The position numbers and the translations under genes are program-made. From assembly GCA_008704415.1 (NCBI GenBank), contig VXIS01000307.1, positions 1-58,685 of the forward strand: a DNA stretch of 58,685 nt. Reading direction: 5' to 3'. Source of the stretch: Sphaerosporella brunnea (lineage: Eukaryota > Ascomycota > Pezizomycetes > Pezizales > Pyronemataceae). This document shows positions 46,535 through 57,686 of the stretch, in pieces. Each line of letters begins with the position of its first letter. The stretch's first letter is position 1. The notes under the pieces are model-generated. The model was given only the letters and a program-made list of their open reading frames with translations. It had not been told where the DNA came from and did no database searches.

Positions 46535-46750
46535 TTAGAGCAGAGCCGCGCAGATCTGCACCTTATGTCAACCGCGCAGATCTGCACCTTATGTCAACCA
46601 CGCAGAGCTGCATTTTAGCCACACCTTATTCCAACCGCGCAAAGCCACACCTTATTCCAACCGCGCAAAGCCACACCTTATTCCAACCGCGCAAAGCCAC
46701 ACCTTATGTCAACCTCGCAGAGCCACACCTTGTTTCAACCCCGCAGAGCC
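46535..46750. repeat. 26-bp minisatellite
   Basis: About eight units of the type CCGCGCAAAGCCACACCTTA plus TTCCAA or variants with CAGATCTGCACCTTATGTCA. Confidence 0.85.
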
Positions 46751-46880
46751 GACTAGACCAGATAGATAGGGTTCAATAGAAAAACAGTCACAGTTATGCA
46801 GCTCCGTGATAAGGTGATGATTACCTGCCTAATTAGGGAGCTGGTATTCGCGGTCACAGTGCGTAGCGTAGTCACAGTGC

Positions 46881-47558
46881 ATGGTGCGGCTTGGCCTCGG
46901 AAGCGAAAGCAATTATCTTCCGTCTCATTATAAAATACCCCCTATCCACTCACCCAGCCCGTCTCCACCCTCATCATTGTCACTACCGACAGTCGTCACT
47001 ACCGACAGTCGTTACTACCAATCTGATCGCTGTGACATGCTGGTGTCTTGGGATCATATGGATTTTGACGCTGCACTATCGTCAGAATCCATATCGACCC
47101 CTGCCCTTCACAAGATGCCCCTAAACCACGACCCGTGGGACGATGCACTATCGTTAGATTTTGACGTATCGTCAGAATCCATATCGACGCCTCCCACTGA
47201 GCTGGAACCCGAAGTCGGGGATGCTCCTGCTGAAGCCCTGTCACTCCCGTCGGGGACCTTGGGAGCATCCCCAGCTTCGGCTACAGCGCCGTCACTACCG
47301 CAGACATCACCAGGTGACACAGATCCTCCTGAGGACCTTGGCGGGAGTGACGGTGTTTGGGGTCCTGGGGGGAGTGACGGTCTTTGGAGTCCTGGGGACC
47401 TTGGCGGGAGTGACGATCTTCGGGGTGCCCCAGAAAACGGCAGAAAGCGCTCCCTACCAGGCTGCGTCCAGACCGCAGGCACAGGATTGATCAAGACAAG
47501 AAATAGTGGGTTGTCAGCCCACAAAAGCCCCAACGGCCCGTCGATATCCCGGACATAG
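46881..47558 (+). CDS. low-confidence ORF with internal repeats, 225 aa
   Basis: An open frame rich in Ser/Pro/Asp/Gly with internal repeats: two SSESISTP blocks and three GGSDG(V/L)W-type copies encoded by a GGGAGTGACGGT minisatellite (about 47340-47425). No domain recognised. It lies in a repeat block and may be a fragment of the same minisatellite-rich gene class as its neighbours. Confidence 0.3.
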   Translation: MVRLGLGSESNYLPSHYKIPPIHSPSPSPPSSLSLPTVVTTDSRYYQSDRCDMLVSWDHMDFDAALSSESISTPALHKMPLNHDPWDDALSLDFDVSSESISTPPTELEPEVGDAPAEALSLPSGTLGASPASATAPSLPQTSPGDTDPPEDLGGSDGVWGPGGSDGLWSPGDLGGSDDLRGAPENGRKRSLPGCVQTAGTGLIKTRNSGLSAHKSPNGPSISRT

Positions 47559-47640
47559 CTTTCGACATGCTCTCCCAAAACCCCCCACACAGGACGTTCC
47601 GTCCGCCTTGCTTAGACGGCCTCCTGAAAATCCCTGGGGA

Positions 47641-47873
47641 TCACCATTGCCCTTGAAGGCAACTTGGTAAGCCCGCAATCCCCGGGAAACCACCACCCAG
47701 GAAGCTTAAAGCTTTGCCACCACGGCCTTCCCGGCTGGTAGTGACCGTCCGGCAACAGAACAAATTCTGCCAGCGCTCGATAGGGGAGGTAGGGATGGCG
47801 AGCTTCAATCCTTTCGGGACACTCTCCGTCTGCAATCCTACGCCGTCTGGTGATCCAGATGGGTTGGACTTAA
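47641..47873 (-). pseudogene. fragment left of the Copia insertion, possible continuation of the 54338 gene
   Basis: The minus-strand frame KSNPSGSPDGVGLQTESVPK ... IERWQNLF has ordinary composition and meets the outer edge of the Copia 3' LTR. It may be the continuation of the gene broken at 53627, but the lack of a target duplication prevents joining them with confidence. Confidence 0.3.
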
Positions 47874-48465
47874 TGAAAGGTGGGTTTGCGTAATGCGGAA
47901 GTGGAGCAATACCGGTAAAGGTATTTGTAGCAGGAGGATAGTAGGAACGGAAGAGAGGAGTGCGGAATCTGTTATCACAATAGAGAAGTGAAGAGAGGAT
48001 CTTATTCTCGAGGAGATTGTTGTGTTGATTGTCGTTCTTGGTTGAGGGAGAGAGAGCAGGTATATATACCCGAGAGCTCAGCCTGCCAAGCCTAGTATGT
48101 AACTTTGTATACATGATTCGAGTGACTCATGATGACTGTGAGTCATACGTGTGAGTCATACATGGAATGTAAGAGAAACAACTAGAAATAGAAATGATAC
48201 ACAACCAGTAAGCGGTAATGCACAGCCGCGTATGACTGTGTGCATTTGCACGCAACAGTGAGTCAACGTAAGGCAGACACGAGTAAGCCTGACTAGGAAA
48301 GAAAGGTGTGTGAAAACAGGAGAAAAATAAGAAAGACATGTGACGAGTACATGGTGTAGTAATCGCAGTGGTAAGTGCCCGTGATGAGTGTAAAATGAAA
48401 CCAGTATGAAATAGGAAAACACTTCGGGGTAGCCAAGGAAATACCACGTCCATCACATTCTAACA
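47874..48465 (-). repeat. Copia 3' LTR
   Basis: Begins TGAAAGGTGGGTTTGCG and ends CACATTCTAACA on the plus strand (TG...CA). Contains TATATATACCCGAG at about 48060. Confidence 0.9.
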
Positions 48466-48477
48466 CCCCTTTTCACT
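48466..48477 (-). other. Copia polypurine tract
   Basis: Minus strand AGTGAAAAGGGG immediately upstream of the 3' LTR. Confidence 0.75.
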
Positions 48478-48489
48478 TGCTACTGTTCC

Positions 48490-50040
48490 AAATATGCGAG
48501 GGCAGAGATGCCCACGCACTGCCTGTACAACTGCCTTTGTACATATGTCTGCAAGGTTGTTTTTACCGTCGATGTGGATGATGGTAAGTTGTCCCGATTC
48601 GATGAGTTCACGTATGGAATGGTAATGCGTGTCTACGTGTTTGCTTCAATCGTTGAGACGGTGGTTTTCTGCGATGTCGATAGCGCCGGTATTGTCGCTT
48701 CGAATAGCCGCGGGAATGTCTTGATGTAGGAGTTCAACAAGAGCTCGCATTGTCCAGAGGTAATGTTTCGAGGTCATAAAGAGGGTCATGTATTCAGCTT
48801 CGGTGGTTGAAGTAGCGACAGAACGCTGTCGTCGAGACCGCCAACTGATGGTTGCTTCTCCAAGTTGAAACAGGTATCCCCAGAAACTTCGTCGAGTGTC
48901 AAGACAATTTCCGTAAGAGGCGTCGCAAAATCCTTCAAGGTATAGGTCGTTTCCATATCGATAGGTGAGTTTGAGGCTTCGTGTTCTTTTTAGGTATCGT
49001 AGGACTCGTTTAGCCGCTTGAAGATGTACGAGGGTAGGTGAGGAGTTGAACTGTGAGAGGTGTGTAACTGCATAGGCGAGATCAGGTCTTGTTCCGGTAA
49101 CTGCGTACATGAGAGATCTGATAATTTGCTGGTAGAGTGAGATGTCTTCAATCTGTTGCTCAGTTGGTCCTGACCGAAGTTGTACATTTACATCGAGGGG
49201 AGTTGAGACGGAGTTGCAATCTTTCATACTGAAGCGGTCGAGAATTTTGTCAATGTAGGTTTCCTGGGAAAGAGTGATTGCCTGGTCGGTAAAGTCAATT
49301 TTTATGCCGAGAAGCCAGTGAAGGGGTCCAAGGTCCTTGACTTGAAATTCAGTCCCAAGGGCCAAGATAATCCGTTCAGTGCGGTCGTCATTAGGTCCAA
49401 AAATCGTAATGTCGTCCACATAGATGGCAATGAAGAGTTTACCACTGTTGTGTATGAGGACGCATGGGTCGAAATGTGCGATAGCAAATCCGTAGGGAAG
49501 CAGGTAGTTGGTGAGCCGTGCATACCATTCCCTTGGAGATTGCTTCAAGCCGTATAAACACCGTTTCAATTTGCATACTTTGCCGTCAATTTTCCGCCGT
49601 TCGGGGAGACGCATGTAAATCTCTTCTTTTAAATGAGCGTAAAGGAATGCCATTTTGACATCCAGTTGTCGAGGGCGCCAATTCCGGGACGCCGAGATTG
49701 CAAGGAGGAGTCGGAGGGAGTCAAATCGTACCACAGGTGCGAAGAGCTCGTCGTAGTCTGTGCCAGCAACTTGAGAGTCACCGCGTGCAACGAGTCGTGC
49801 CTTGTATCGGTCGATGCTTCCGTCAGAGTTGTATTTGTTCCGATAAACCCACATGCAATTGACAATCTTTCGGTTTGTTGGTGTGTCGACAACATTCCAT
49901 GTATCGTTCTGTTTAAGTGAGTCCAATTCTTCTTCCATAGCCTTGATCCATTCATCTTTGTCAGTACCTGACATAGCTTCCTTGTAAGACTTTGGGTATT
50001 CTGGTTTGGTTCCACTGGCTGAAGTAAGTGCTGTTGCCAC
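48490..50040 (-). pseudogene. Copia reverse transcriptase and RNase H
   Basis: RT motifs KARLVARGDSQVAGTDYDEL, QLDVKMAFLYAHLKEEIYMR, LYGLKQSPREWY and the catalytic YVDD (IAIYVDDITIFG), followed by RNase H with GFCDASYG and STTEAEYM. The frame is lost near 48645, but HVDTHYHSIREL and IDGKNNLADICTKA continue in another frame to about 48490. Confidence 0.9.
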
Positions 50041-50067
50041 AAGGATGTCACCTTCACTTTCGTAGCC

Positions 50068-51444
50068 TTAACGGTCCAGAGTTGGTGTAGGTTCGAGGAC
50101 TTGTGTTGTGGGCGCAGGTGTATCAAAACCAAAACGAACAGGAGGTCTGATGATGCGTCCAACACGTGTTTGTTGAACCAGTTGCTGGAGTATTGGTTGA
50201 GGCTGGGGTGATGGTGATTGAGCATCCGAGGGTTGAAGCTGAAAGCCAGATGGGGTGTCGATATCCATAAGTGAAAACCGTTCATAGTCGTCTGGAGTAA
50301 AGTCATCGGGTTGTTGAATTTGAATGATTGGCGAAGGAGGAGGAGAAGTTGGAGTTTCATTGTCAAGGGGAACGATTTGGTTGTGATCGGGATGTGGAGA
50401 AAAGTTGCGCGCTTCTTGTATCCGCAAATAGTTGTTGCCGTCCTGTTGCTGAAGTCCAGGGTACCATACTGCATGAACATCTGGTACACCTTTGTTAAAC
50501 CAAGAAGTGGCTTGTTGGGGGTTTCGAAAGCACCATTGTTGCCAGTGTCTTCGTGATGGAAAGCCTTCTTTGTTGAGTTCGATGGTGATAGGACTAGTTG
50601 AGTTGACAGGAGGAGTAGACGTATGGTTAGGATCAAGTGGTGGTGGCGCAGAGTCGGTCGTGGTGGACGTAGTTACCCCTTCTGAGTTGGAGACAGGGAA
50701 CTTAACGTCTCGTGAGGTAACAAGTTGTTTCCTGGAGGGGATGAACACCTTGTAGATGTGTATGCTTTCGGTGTATCCGACAAATATACCTTTTTCAGCA
50801 CGTGGAAGCAGCTTACTACCAGGAGGTCGTTTCTCTACTGGTATGTGAACGTAGCACTCTCTTCCGAACGGCTGAAGGTGTTGGATCGTGGGTTTCTCAC
50901 CGCGAAATGCCTCATAGGGGGTCTGATCTTTGACCGCTGAGTGAGGCAATCGGTTCTTGAGGTAAACCGCCGTGTGAACCGCTTGCTGCCATAATCGTTT
51001 GTCGAGGTTAACCAGCATCGCACGGACCATGTTCATAATGGTGCGATTAAGTCGTTCGGCAACACCATTAGACTCGTGAGAGTAAGCAGGTGATGGGTCG
51101 TGAATGATTCCGAGTTCCTTAAAGAAGTTTTCGAGGTCTTTGTTGACGTATTCGCCGCCGTTGTCTGTTCTTATTCTCATGACCTTGAGATCGTATTGTC
51201 GTTCGCACATCGTAATGAAGTTTTTGAGAATGGCGATGGCGTCCGATTTCTGTTTGAGGAAATAAATCCAGGTGGCGCGAGTGAGATCATCAACAATAGA
51301 CATGTAGTAATGATTACCTCCATAAGATGGTTGTAGGAACTTGCCTGAGAGATCGAATGGATGAGTTCCAGTTTCCGAGTTGCTCTGTGAATGACTGGTG
51401 CTGGTACTGAGTGTGTCGATTTGGCGAGAGTACATGGTTCGCAA
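50068..51444 (-). pseudogene. Copia integrase core
   Basis: Retroviral-type integrase with DDE residues in SIVDDLTRATW, RTDNGGEYVNK and ESNGVAERLNRT, then the Copia GKLYGY-type block EKGIFVGYTESIHIYKVF and a Ser/Pro/Thr-rich linker. The junction with the upstream protease frame near 51365 has a small indel; a stop near 50068 separates it from the RT frame. Confidence 0.88.
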
Positions 51445-52958
51445 TGGAATTTGTTAGGCGCTGAAGGAATGAGGTGGCCGTCTTTGTAATAATCCGAATG
51501 TCGAAGTGCTGAAGGTGCGACGTGTCCAAAAGCTGAATGCCAGTGAAGGAACGTTGAGACGTGTGCATGTTCGATAAATTCAGGGATAAAAAACAAATTG
51601 CCAACTAAAGGGGCACGCAAAACAAGTGATCCATCTTTCCTCCGCAGTTCAATACCTTCTCCATCATCAACCATTTTGTACCCTTTTTCCCTAACCGAGC
51701 GCCAAGAGAACAATGAACAATCCAGGCCAGGTACATAAAGTACCTCATTCAAACGCAAGGGAGAGATCGTGCCATCAGGGAGTATACTGTTGATAAGAAC
51801 AGTACCTTTTCCTTCAGTCTTGAGACGCTGAGCGTTCCCGATCTTTACAGTTCCTCGATGCGTTGAAAGTTGTTCGAAGAGACCTTTGTTGGATGTCATG
51901 TGTGAGCTTGCGCCGGTATCGAAAATCCAGGTATGGGTGATGGAGGGGTTACTGACTTTGGTGGTTGCCAGAGCGTGCTCAGGAGTTTCTTCCTTAGCGA
52001 CGTTGGCTTGTTCAGGGGTCTTTTCCTTCTTCTTTTCCTCGTTCTTGGCCTTGAGTTTTCGACATTCCTTCCACAGGTGTCCGACCAGGTTTCCGAGTTG
52101 ATGTTTCTTGCAATAGGTACACTCCTTAACCGAAGGACTGCCAGTGTTGTCAACCTTCTTCTTTCCTTTGCCCTTAGGCTGTTGGACTTTGAGAGCGATT
52201 GACTGGCTGTCGGAGTTGGAAATGGAGTGTAGTTTGAGAACTACATCGGAGTAGGAAAGGTCGTCTTTTGTCGTCAAGTTGTCGACAACGTTGGTGTGGT
52301 GTTTGACAAGGAATCCCAGGAGAAAGTCGCGTTTGGCTTTGTCGTGTTCCAGGAACTTGCGGAAGTCTTTGCGATAGGTGTCGGTGGATTTAGCACAAGG
52401 TTGTAAGGCTGAGGAGTCGATTGTATTCCGTTTCAAATCGGTCGATGAAGTCGGCAATCGGCTGTGAAGAATCGTAGGAGGAAGGAAGGAAGGTGAAAGA
52501 CATGATGGTCTGAACAAATGAGAAGGCAGGTGTCGCGGTGATAGGTGTTCTCAAGGTAGACCCATATCGAGTGCGGGTTGCGCTTCTTGGCTACAACTTT
52601 GGTAATGGGTTTCGACATTACCTGTATGAGGACCAAAAGGCATTGTGCTGATAGGGCTTGGAACACCTCGCGCTCATCTTCGTTTGCATCCTCTGCTGGG
52701 GTGGCTCCGTCGATGACCAGTTCTGATACCCGCATCGCGTCGAAAATAATCGTGATTTGGTCGCGCCAGTCCTCGTAGTTTTCGTGTCCGGTAAGGACCT
52801 CGATGTTGTCGAGTTTAACAGGTGGGAATCTTCATGTCCTTGTTGAATTTCTTGGACTTGATGGATTGGCGAAAAACATCTTTGCCTTTCGTGTCCTTGG
52901 TGTCCGTGGGAGACAAGGCAGGAAGAGTGGGATAGTCGGTGGACGATGAAGCGGACAT
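51365..52958 (-). pseudogene. Copia gag-protease-integrase N-terminus, frameshifted
   Basis: Gag starts at 52958 (MSASSSTDYPTLPALSPTDT). After a shift it continues with TGHENYEDWRDQITIIFDAM and AKKRNPHSIWVYLENTYHRD. After another it reaches a zinc knuckle CTYCKKHQLGNLVGHLWKEC, the aspartic protease motif FDTGASSHM and the integrase HHCC module (HWHSAFGH ... CEPC). Confidence 0.85.
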
Positions 52959-53019
52959 TGCGATGGTTTCGATCGGTAGATGTTGTGGGTATGTTGTGGT
53001 TGTATCGATAGGCTAAGCC

Positions 53020-53033
53020 GGGCTCATAACCTG
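53020..53033 (-). other. Copia primer-binding site, half-tRNA(iMet) type
   Basis: Directly adjacent to the 5' LTR, the plus strand reads GGGCTCATAACCTGA, equal to the anticodon stem-loop of initiator tRNA-Met with its CAT anticodon. The element is therefore primed by an internally cleaved tRNA, as in Drosophila copia and yeast Ty5. Confidence 0.75.
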
Positions 53034-53626
53034 ATGAAAGGTGGGTTTGCGTAATGCGGAAGTGGAGCAATACCGGTAAAGGTATTTGTAGCAGGAAGGA
53101 TGGTAGAACGGAAGAGAGGAGTGCGGAATCTGTTATCACAATAGAGAAGTGAAGAGAGGATGTTATTCTCCAGGAGATTGTTGTGTTGATTGTCGTTCTT
53201 GGTTGAGGGAGAGAGAGCGGGTATATATACCCGAGAGCTCAGCCTGCCAAGCCTAGTATGTAACTTTGTATACATGATTCGAGTGACTCATGATGACTGT
53301 GAGTCATACGTGTGAGTTATACATGGAATGTAAGAGAAACAACTAGAAATAGAAATGACACACAATCAGTAAGCGCTAATGCACAGCCCCGTATGACTGT
53401 GTGCGTTTGCACGCAACAGTGAGTCAACGTAAGGCAGACACGAGTAAGCCTGACTAGGAAAGGAAGGTGTGTGCAAACAGGCAAAAAATAAGAAAGACAT
53501 GTGACGAGTACATGGTGTAGTAATCGCAGTGGTAAGTGCCCGTGATGAGTGTAAAATGAAACCAGTATGAAATAGGAAAACACTTCGGGGTAGCCAAGGA
53601 AATACTAAGTCCATCACATTCAAACA
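53034..53626 (-). repeat. Copia 5' LTR
   Basis: Nearly identical to 47874-48465, differing by scattered substitutions and a few 1-2 nt indels (e.g. around 53097). It ends CACATTCAAACA. Confidence 0.9.
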
Positions 53627-54410
53627 ACACTATAGAACATAGATATCTGACCTCTATATCGGTCAGTGCGTATATTCTTTGCAGCTCATGAGCAGTCAGC
53701 CAAAGATCATCTTCAAGGATAACCTTTTTGGCTGGAGCGGCGAGTGGACTGGCAGCCTCCGGTGAAATGGAGGACAAGCTGGAGGACGAGTGTCGTGCCT
53801 CTGGGGTTGGCGGGGCCGGTGACACCTGTGCAGGCGATGGTGTTGCCGGTATCTCCCGGGAGGACACCGCCGGAGTCGGAGGGGGAGTGTCACTCCCACT
53901 GGCCTGCTCCAGGGCCGGTGGCACCTGTGCAGGCGATGGTGTTGCCGGTATCTCCAGGGAGGACTTCCGAGTTACCGCCGGAGTTGGAGAGTGAGTGTCA
54001 CTCCCACTGACCGGCTCCGGAGGGGCAGTGTCACTCCCACTGTCCGGCTCCGAAGGGGCAGTGTTACTCCCACTCCCCGGCTGTGGGATTGCCCAGGCGT
54101 AGAGGGTATTCTCTTGGACAGGAAGAGTTTCAATCAGCCAATGGATATACTCCAGCAACAGAGGTATGTCCGATGATGGACAGCCGTCGGGAGTGACATT
54201 GCGCGACAAGATTCTATTACCCAGGAGTTGCCACGCAGCAACCCGGACATCAGTAGCCCTGCCAGACAACTCTCCGGCAAGGACCGCCAGCTGCTGGATC
54301 TGTTGTTGCCACCACGCGCGGCGTTGTTCCTGCTCCAACCTGTCCGCTGCCCGGAGATTTTCTGCTTGGTTGGCGGGCCACCTTGCAATGAGCTATCTCC
54401 AGTGATTTGC
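53627..54410 (-). pseudogene. low-complexity host-like gene truncated by the Copia element
   Basis: Minus-strand frame from ~54400: ARWPANQAENLRAADRLEQE, then AWWQQQIQQLAVLAGELSGR, EYIHWLIETLPVQENTLYAW, then repeats of GSDT(A/P)PPEP and (E)IPATPSPAQV, and finally KKVILEDDLWLTAHELQRIY up to the LTR edge at 53626. An in-frame stop lies upstream where a Trp codon seems expected. Family unknown. The style (one helical domain plus minisatellite-coded Pro/Ser repeats) is shared with 44785-46246. Confidence 0.45.
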
Positions 54411-54672
54411 CAGGCGGACCTCGACATCTCGTTGATCAGGTGACATACCCGCTACACGTTTGCGAGCCCTTGTAGCTTCGTAGTTCGTGGACTAGATCTC
54501 AATCATCAGCGCTCACTCGTTTTCTTTTTTAGTCCAAAACTCGGGGTTATGTCACTGCCAGAGTTCTGTTTGCTCGTCGATTACGCCTGGAAGGCATCTT
54601 TCTTCTATCATCAAGTGAATGAAGCTTTTGGTTCGAGTATAAAACGGAAGTTGCCAGCAATTCGGTGGCGAG

Positions 54673-56337
54673 TGTCACGGGTATGGTCACGTGACATGTA
54701 CTCTAAGCAGTCAGCTAGGAAATAGAATAGAGTCTACATAGTGATCGCCTCGAAGGCACGTGATAGCCGGGTGGCTCCGGATCATAGTAGCTAGCTTGAG
54801 TGACGCTATGGAAGAACTCGGAAATAGGGTGCTTCAGGTAGGACGCTACCTGAGAAGAGAACCCGGTTCGGAGATGACAATAGTATAGGCTATTGTCAAA
54901 GCTCTTCCGAGATATCTTCGTTGACCTGTCTGTTCTAGGAACTAGCATGACGATTGGAGGGGTCAAGAGTGATCAACCGGAAGGCGTAGAGCCGAAAAAG
55001 GGAAGAATCACTTGGCCTAGAACCTCCATAGTAAGTGTGGTTGTTGCGTAAGGCATGCGACGCGGATGATTGGGAGATGGAGCCAATGGGGCTGAGCATC
55101 TTCCTGCAACACGAGAAAACAACGCTTACGGAGCGGGGTATCCGGGTGCGACCCATGTCTATGACTCATGATTTGGAATCAAAGAGTGAGTCATAGGAAG
55201 GTGGGGCAATCTCTGTGCGCGCCTTGACGCCCGCAGTCGTAGAGACTGTCGGAAAGCCAGCAAGGAGTAAAGGCTGAGTATTACTCAGGGAGACGGTAGT
55301 CTCTGGAGCGGCGTTCTACTATAAGTAGGATTGCTTCCGCCGAGAGAACCCCTTTATCTTCAGCAACAAGAACCATTAGTGTCCACCCGACATGATAGCC
55401 CTTAAAATTCTATTGTTTAGGATTTAGCCTTAAGGTCCTGAGTTCAATTCCACAACACTCTGGTAGACAGAGCCTCGTTACAGCGAGAGTGTATTTGCAT
55501 ATAGTGTATAGTATAGTGTAACGAGGCTCTGTCTACCAGAGTGTCGTGGAATTGAACTCGTGACCTTGGGGAAAAGCAAGGCAAAATCCTAAACAATAGA
55601 ATTTTAAGGGCTATCTTGTCGGGTGGACACTAATGGTTCTTGTTGCTGAAGATAAAGGGGTTCTCTCGGCGGAAGCAATCCTACGTATAGTAGAATGCCG
55701 CTCCAGAGACTACCGTCTCCCTGAGTAATACTCAGCCTTCACTCCTTGCTGGCTTTCCGACAGTCTCTACGACTGCGGGCGTCAAGGCGCGCTCAGAGAT
55801 CGCCCCACCTTCCTATGACTCACTCTTTGATTCCAAATCATGAGTCATAGACATGGGTCGCACCCGGATACCCCGCTCCGTAAGCGTTGTATTCTCGTGT
55901 TGCAGGAAGATGCTCAGCCCTATTGGCTCCATCTCCCGATCTTCTGCGTCGCATGCCCTACGCAACAACCACACTTCCTATGGAGGTTCTAGGCCGAGTG
56001 ATTCTTCCCTTTTTCGGCTCTACGCCTTCCGGTCGATCACTCCTGACCCCTCCGATCGTCAGGCTAGTTCCTGGAACAGGCAGGTCAACGAAGATATCTC
56101 AGAAGAGCTCTAACAATAGCTTATACTATTGTTATCTCCGAACCGGATCCTCTTCCCAGGTAGCGTCCTACCTGAGGCACCCGATCTCCGAGTTCTTCCA
56201 TAGCATCACTCAAGCTAGCTACTATAATCCGGAGCCACCCGGCTATCACGTGCCCTCGAGGCGATCACTATGCAGACTCTATTCTATTCCCCTAGCTGAC
56301 TACTTAGAGTACATGTCACGTGACCATACCCGTGACA
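54673..56337. repeat. 1.66-kb near-perfect palindrome, LTR-like arms
   Basis: Arms 54673-~55480 and ~55518-56337 are inverted copies (~97% by eye) around a ~37-bp centre (TTTGCATATAGTGTATAGTA). The outer ends are TGTCACGGGTATGGTCACGT and its complement, i.e. TG...CA ends like a Gypsy LTR. Inside each arm CCCGACA (about 55386-55392 in the left arm) could be the inner LTR edge. Best reading: two inverted LTR-plus-internal fragments of one element joined head to head, or a foldback element. No target duplication (GCGAG versus TATAG). Confidence 0.8.
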
Positions 56338-56499
56338 TATAGTGAACTTGAAACCGAAGATGGTTCTGAATATCGGAAAACCTAAATGTCGAACTTGATT
56401 TTGTAGCTGAGATGTTGTCAGTAGAGTATGAGGGCTTCTAACCATGAGGCCGGTGAGAAAACGAGGATTTTATATGAAGTAGTGGTATGCCGTCGTTGC

Positions 56500-56862
56500 T
56501 AACATCACTTTTAAGATGCATCACTTTCAAGATGCTATGATTTTTGTCACTACCGCGCTCACATCATTCAAGAAACTGGGCTCTTTGTCACTACCTCAGG
56601 GGACTGGTTCAAGAAGATTTGGTGTCAACATCACGTCCCTTTCATGTTACGCGTTCAAGATGCCAGACTCTCTCTGAAGCTTCAGCGTCTACATCACGTC
56701 CCTTTCACGTTACGCGTTCAAGATGCGGGACTCTCTCGCTCACATCCTTTCTATGCATTCAAGATGCCGGACACTTTAGCGTCGACATCACGTCCCTTTC
56801 ACATTACGCATTTAAGATGCCGAACTCTCTCTGAAGCTTCAGCGTCGATATCATGTCCCTTT
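56500..56862. repeat. diverged tandem repeat (CATCACGTCCCTTTCACGTT unit)
   Basis: Four or five copies of CATCACGTCCCTTTCAYGTT plus ACGCGTTCAAGATGC...CTCTCTCTGAAGCTTCAGCGTC, with variable spacing. Two GTCACTACC motifs lie at its left. Confidence 0.7.
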
Positions 56863-57405
56863 TGTAAAACCACTAGGTTCACTAAACCGCGTACAAGGAA
56901 GATAGGCCAAACAGTAATCCTTTTCTAAGGAAAAGACACTTGTTGGGTGAAGAGCTTTCAGATACGGGATCGGTAAAGATTCGCTAATGGAACGAGTATA
57001 TTCGTACCGAAGGGAAAATAGAATAAAGATTTCGAAACGAATATAGATTGTGTAAACGACAATATTGTTAAGGCTGAACCTCACAATATCCTAACGATGA
57101 TGTCTGCTAACTCTGGTGGTCTCTCAACTCGAGGGAAATCTCGCGGGTTATATCCTGACGGATTCGCCTTTGAGCCTCAAAGTTGATTTCCAATCCTCGG
57201 ACGAACAATTGCCCCGATTGCCACGTAAGGGTACCGAGCTTCTTTGACTAGCCAGGGATTATAGATAACCCCCACTCCAACTCGGACACTCTTCTGCAGC
57301 TATGGCGTGATTGAACGTGTAAGCTTTGATGCCTAGAATGCCCTATTGAAGTGCCGCAGTAGCTATGACGTGATGACCAATTACCGAAGTGACTTTGGTA
57401 CTTAT
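56863..57405 (-). repeat. LTR-like repeat, copy 2, truncated by the Gypsy insertion
   Basis: 543 bp, same length as and ~99% identical to 43769-44311. Copy 1 continues CAAGTCTTGTCACA, but here the Gypsy LTR follows directly after CTTAT. Confidence 0.85.
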
Positions 57406-57686
57406 TGTAACGGGACAGGCGCGAGGAAACGTCCAAGGTACGTAGCTTTTGAGGCAAGGACCGGAGGCAGGAAGACAAGGACAAGAGGCAGAAGAAGACG
57501 AGACAAGACAAGGTGGTTCAAGGTTACTAGGTTCGCTAGTATACAAGACGTTCTGTAAAGAAGAGAAGAAGAAAAGAAACAAAAACAAGTGAAACCTCGC
57601 TATTTATGCTTTCCCGTCACGTGACCGCGCGTCACGTGACACCCTAACCCTAGCGCCGAGCCACCCCTTAACCTTGAGCCGTGACA
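57406..57686 (-). repeat. Gypsy 3' LTR
   Basis: 281 bp from TGTAACGGGACAGG to CCGTGACA on the plus strand (TG...CA). It contains two GTCACGTGAC palindromes (57616-57645). The adjacent purine-rich AAGAGGCGGA on the minus strand is the polypurine tract. Confidence 0.85.

Larger units (their letters stand above)
47874..53626 (-). mobile_element. full-length Ty1/Copia LTR retrotransposon (inactive)
   Basis: 5.75 kb on the minus strand, bounded by two ~592-bp LTRs about 97% alike. The 5' LTR (53034-53626) is followed by a PBS, Gag, protease, integrase, RT and RNase H, then a polypurine tract and the 3' LTR (47874-48465). Order PR-IN-RT-RH defines Copia. The polyprotein is broken by several frameshifts/stops (near 52815, 52520, 51365, 50055, 48645). 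The 5 bp outside the two LTRs (CTTAA and ACACT) do not match, so no target duplication is left. Confidence 0.93.

Noticed and set aside
55425..55460. tRNA-like T-arm (GGTCCTGAGTTCAATTCC)
   Set aside because: No D-arm, anticodon arm or acceptor stem could be folded around it; it is part of the palindrome arm.
54935..56113. duplicate 70-90-aa ORFs in both palindrome arms (start MGRTRIPRSV)
   Set aside because: They are the same sequence seen in the two inverted arms; no domain, and LTR-like context makes coding unlikely.
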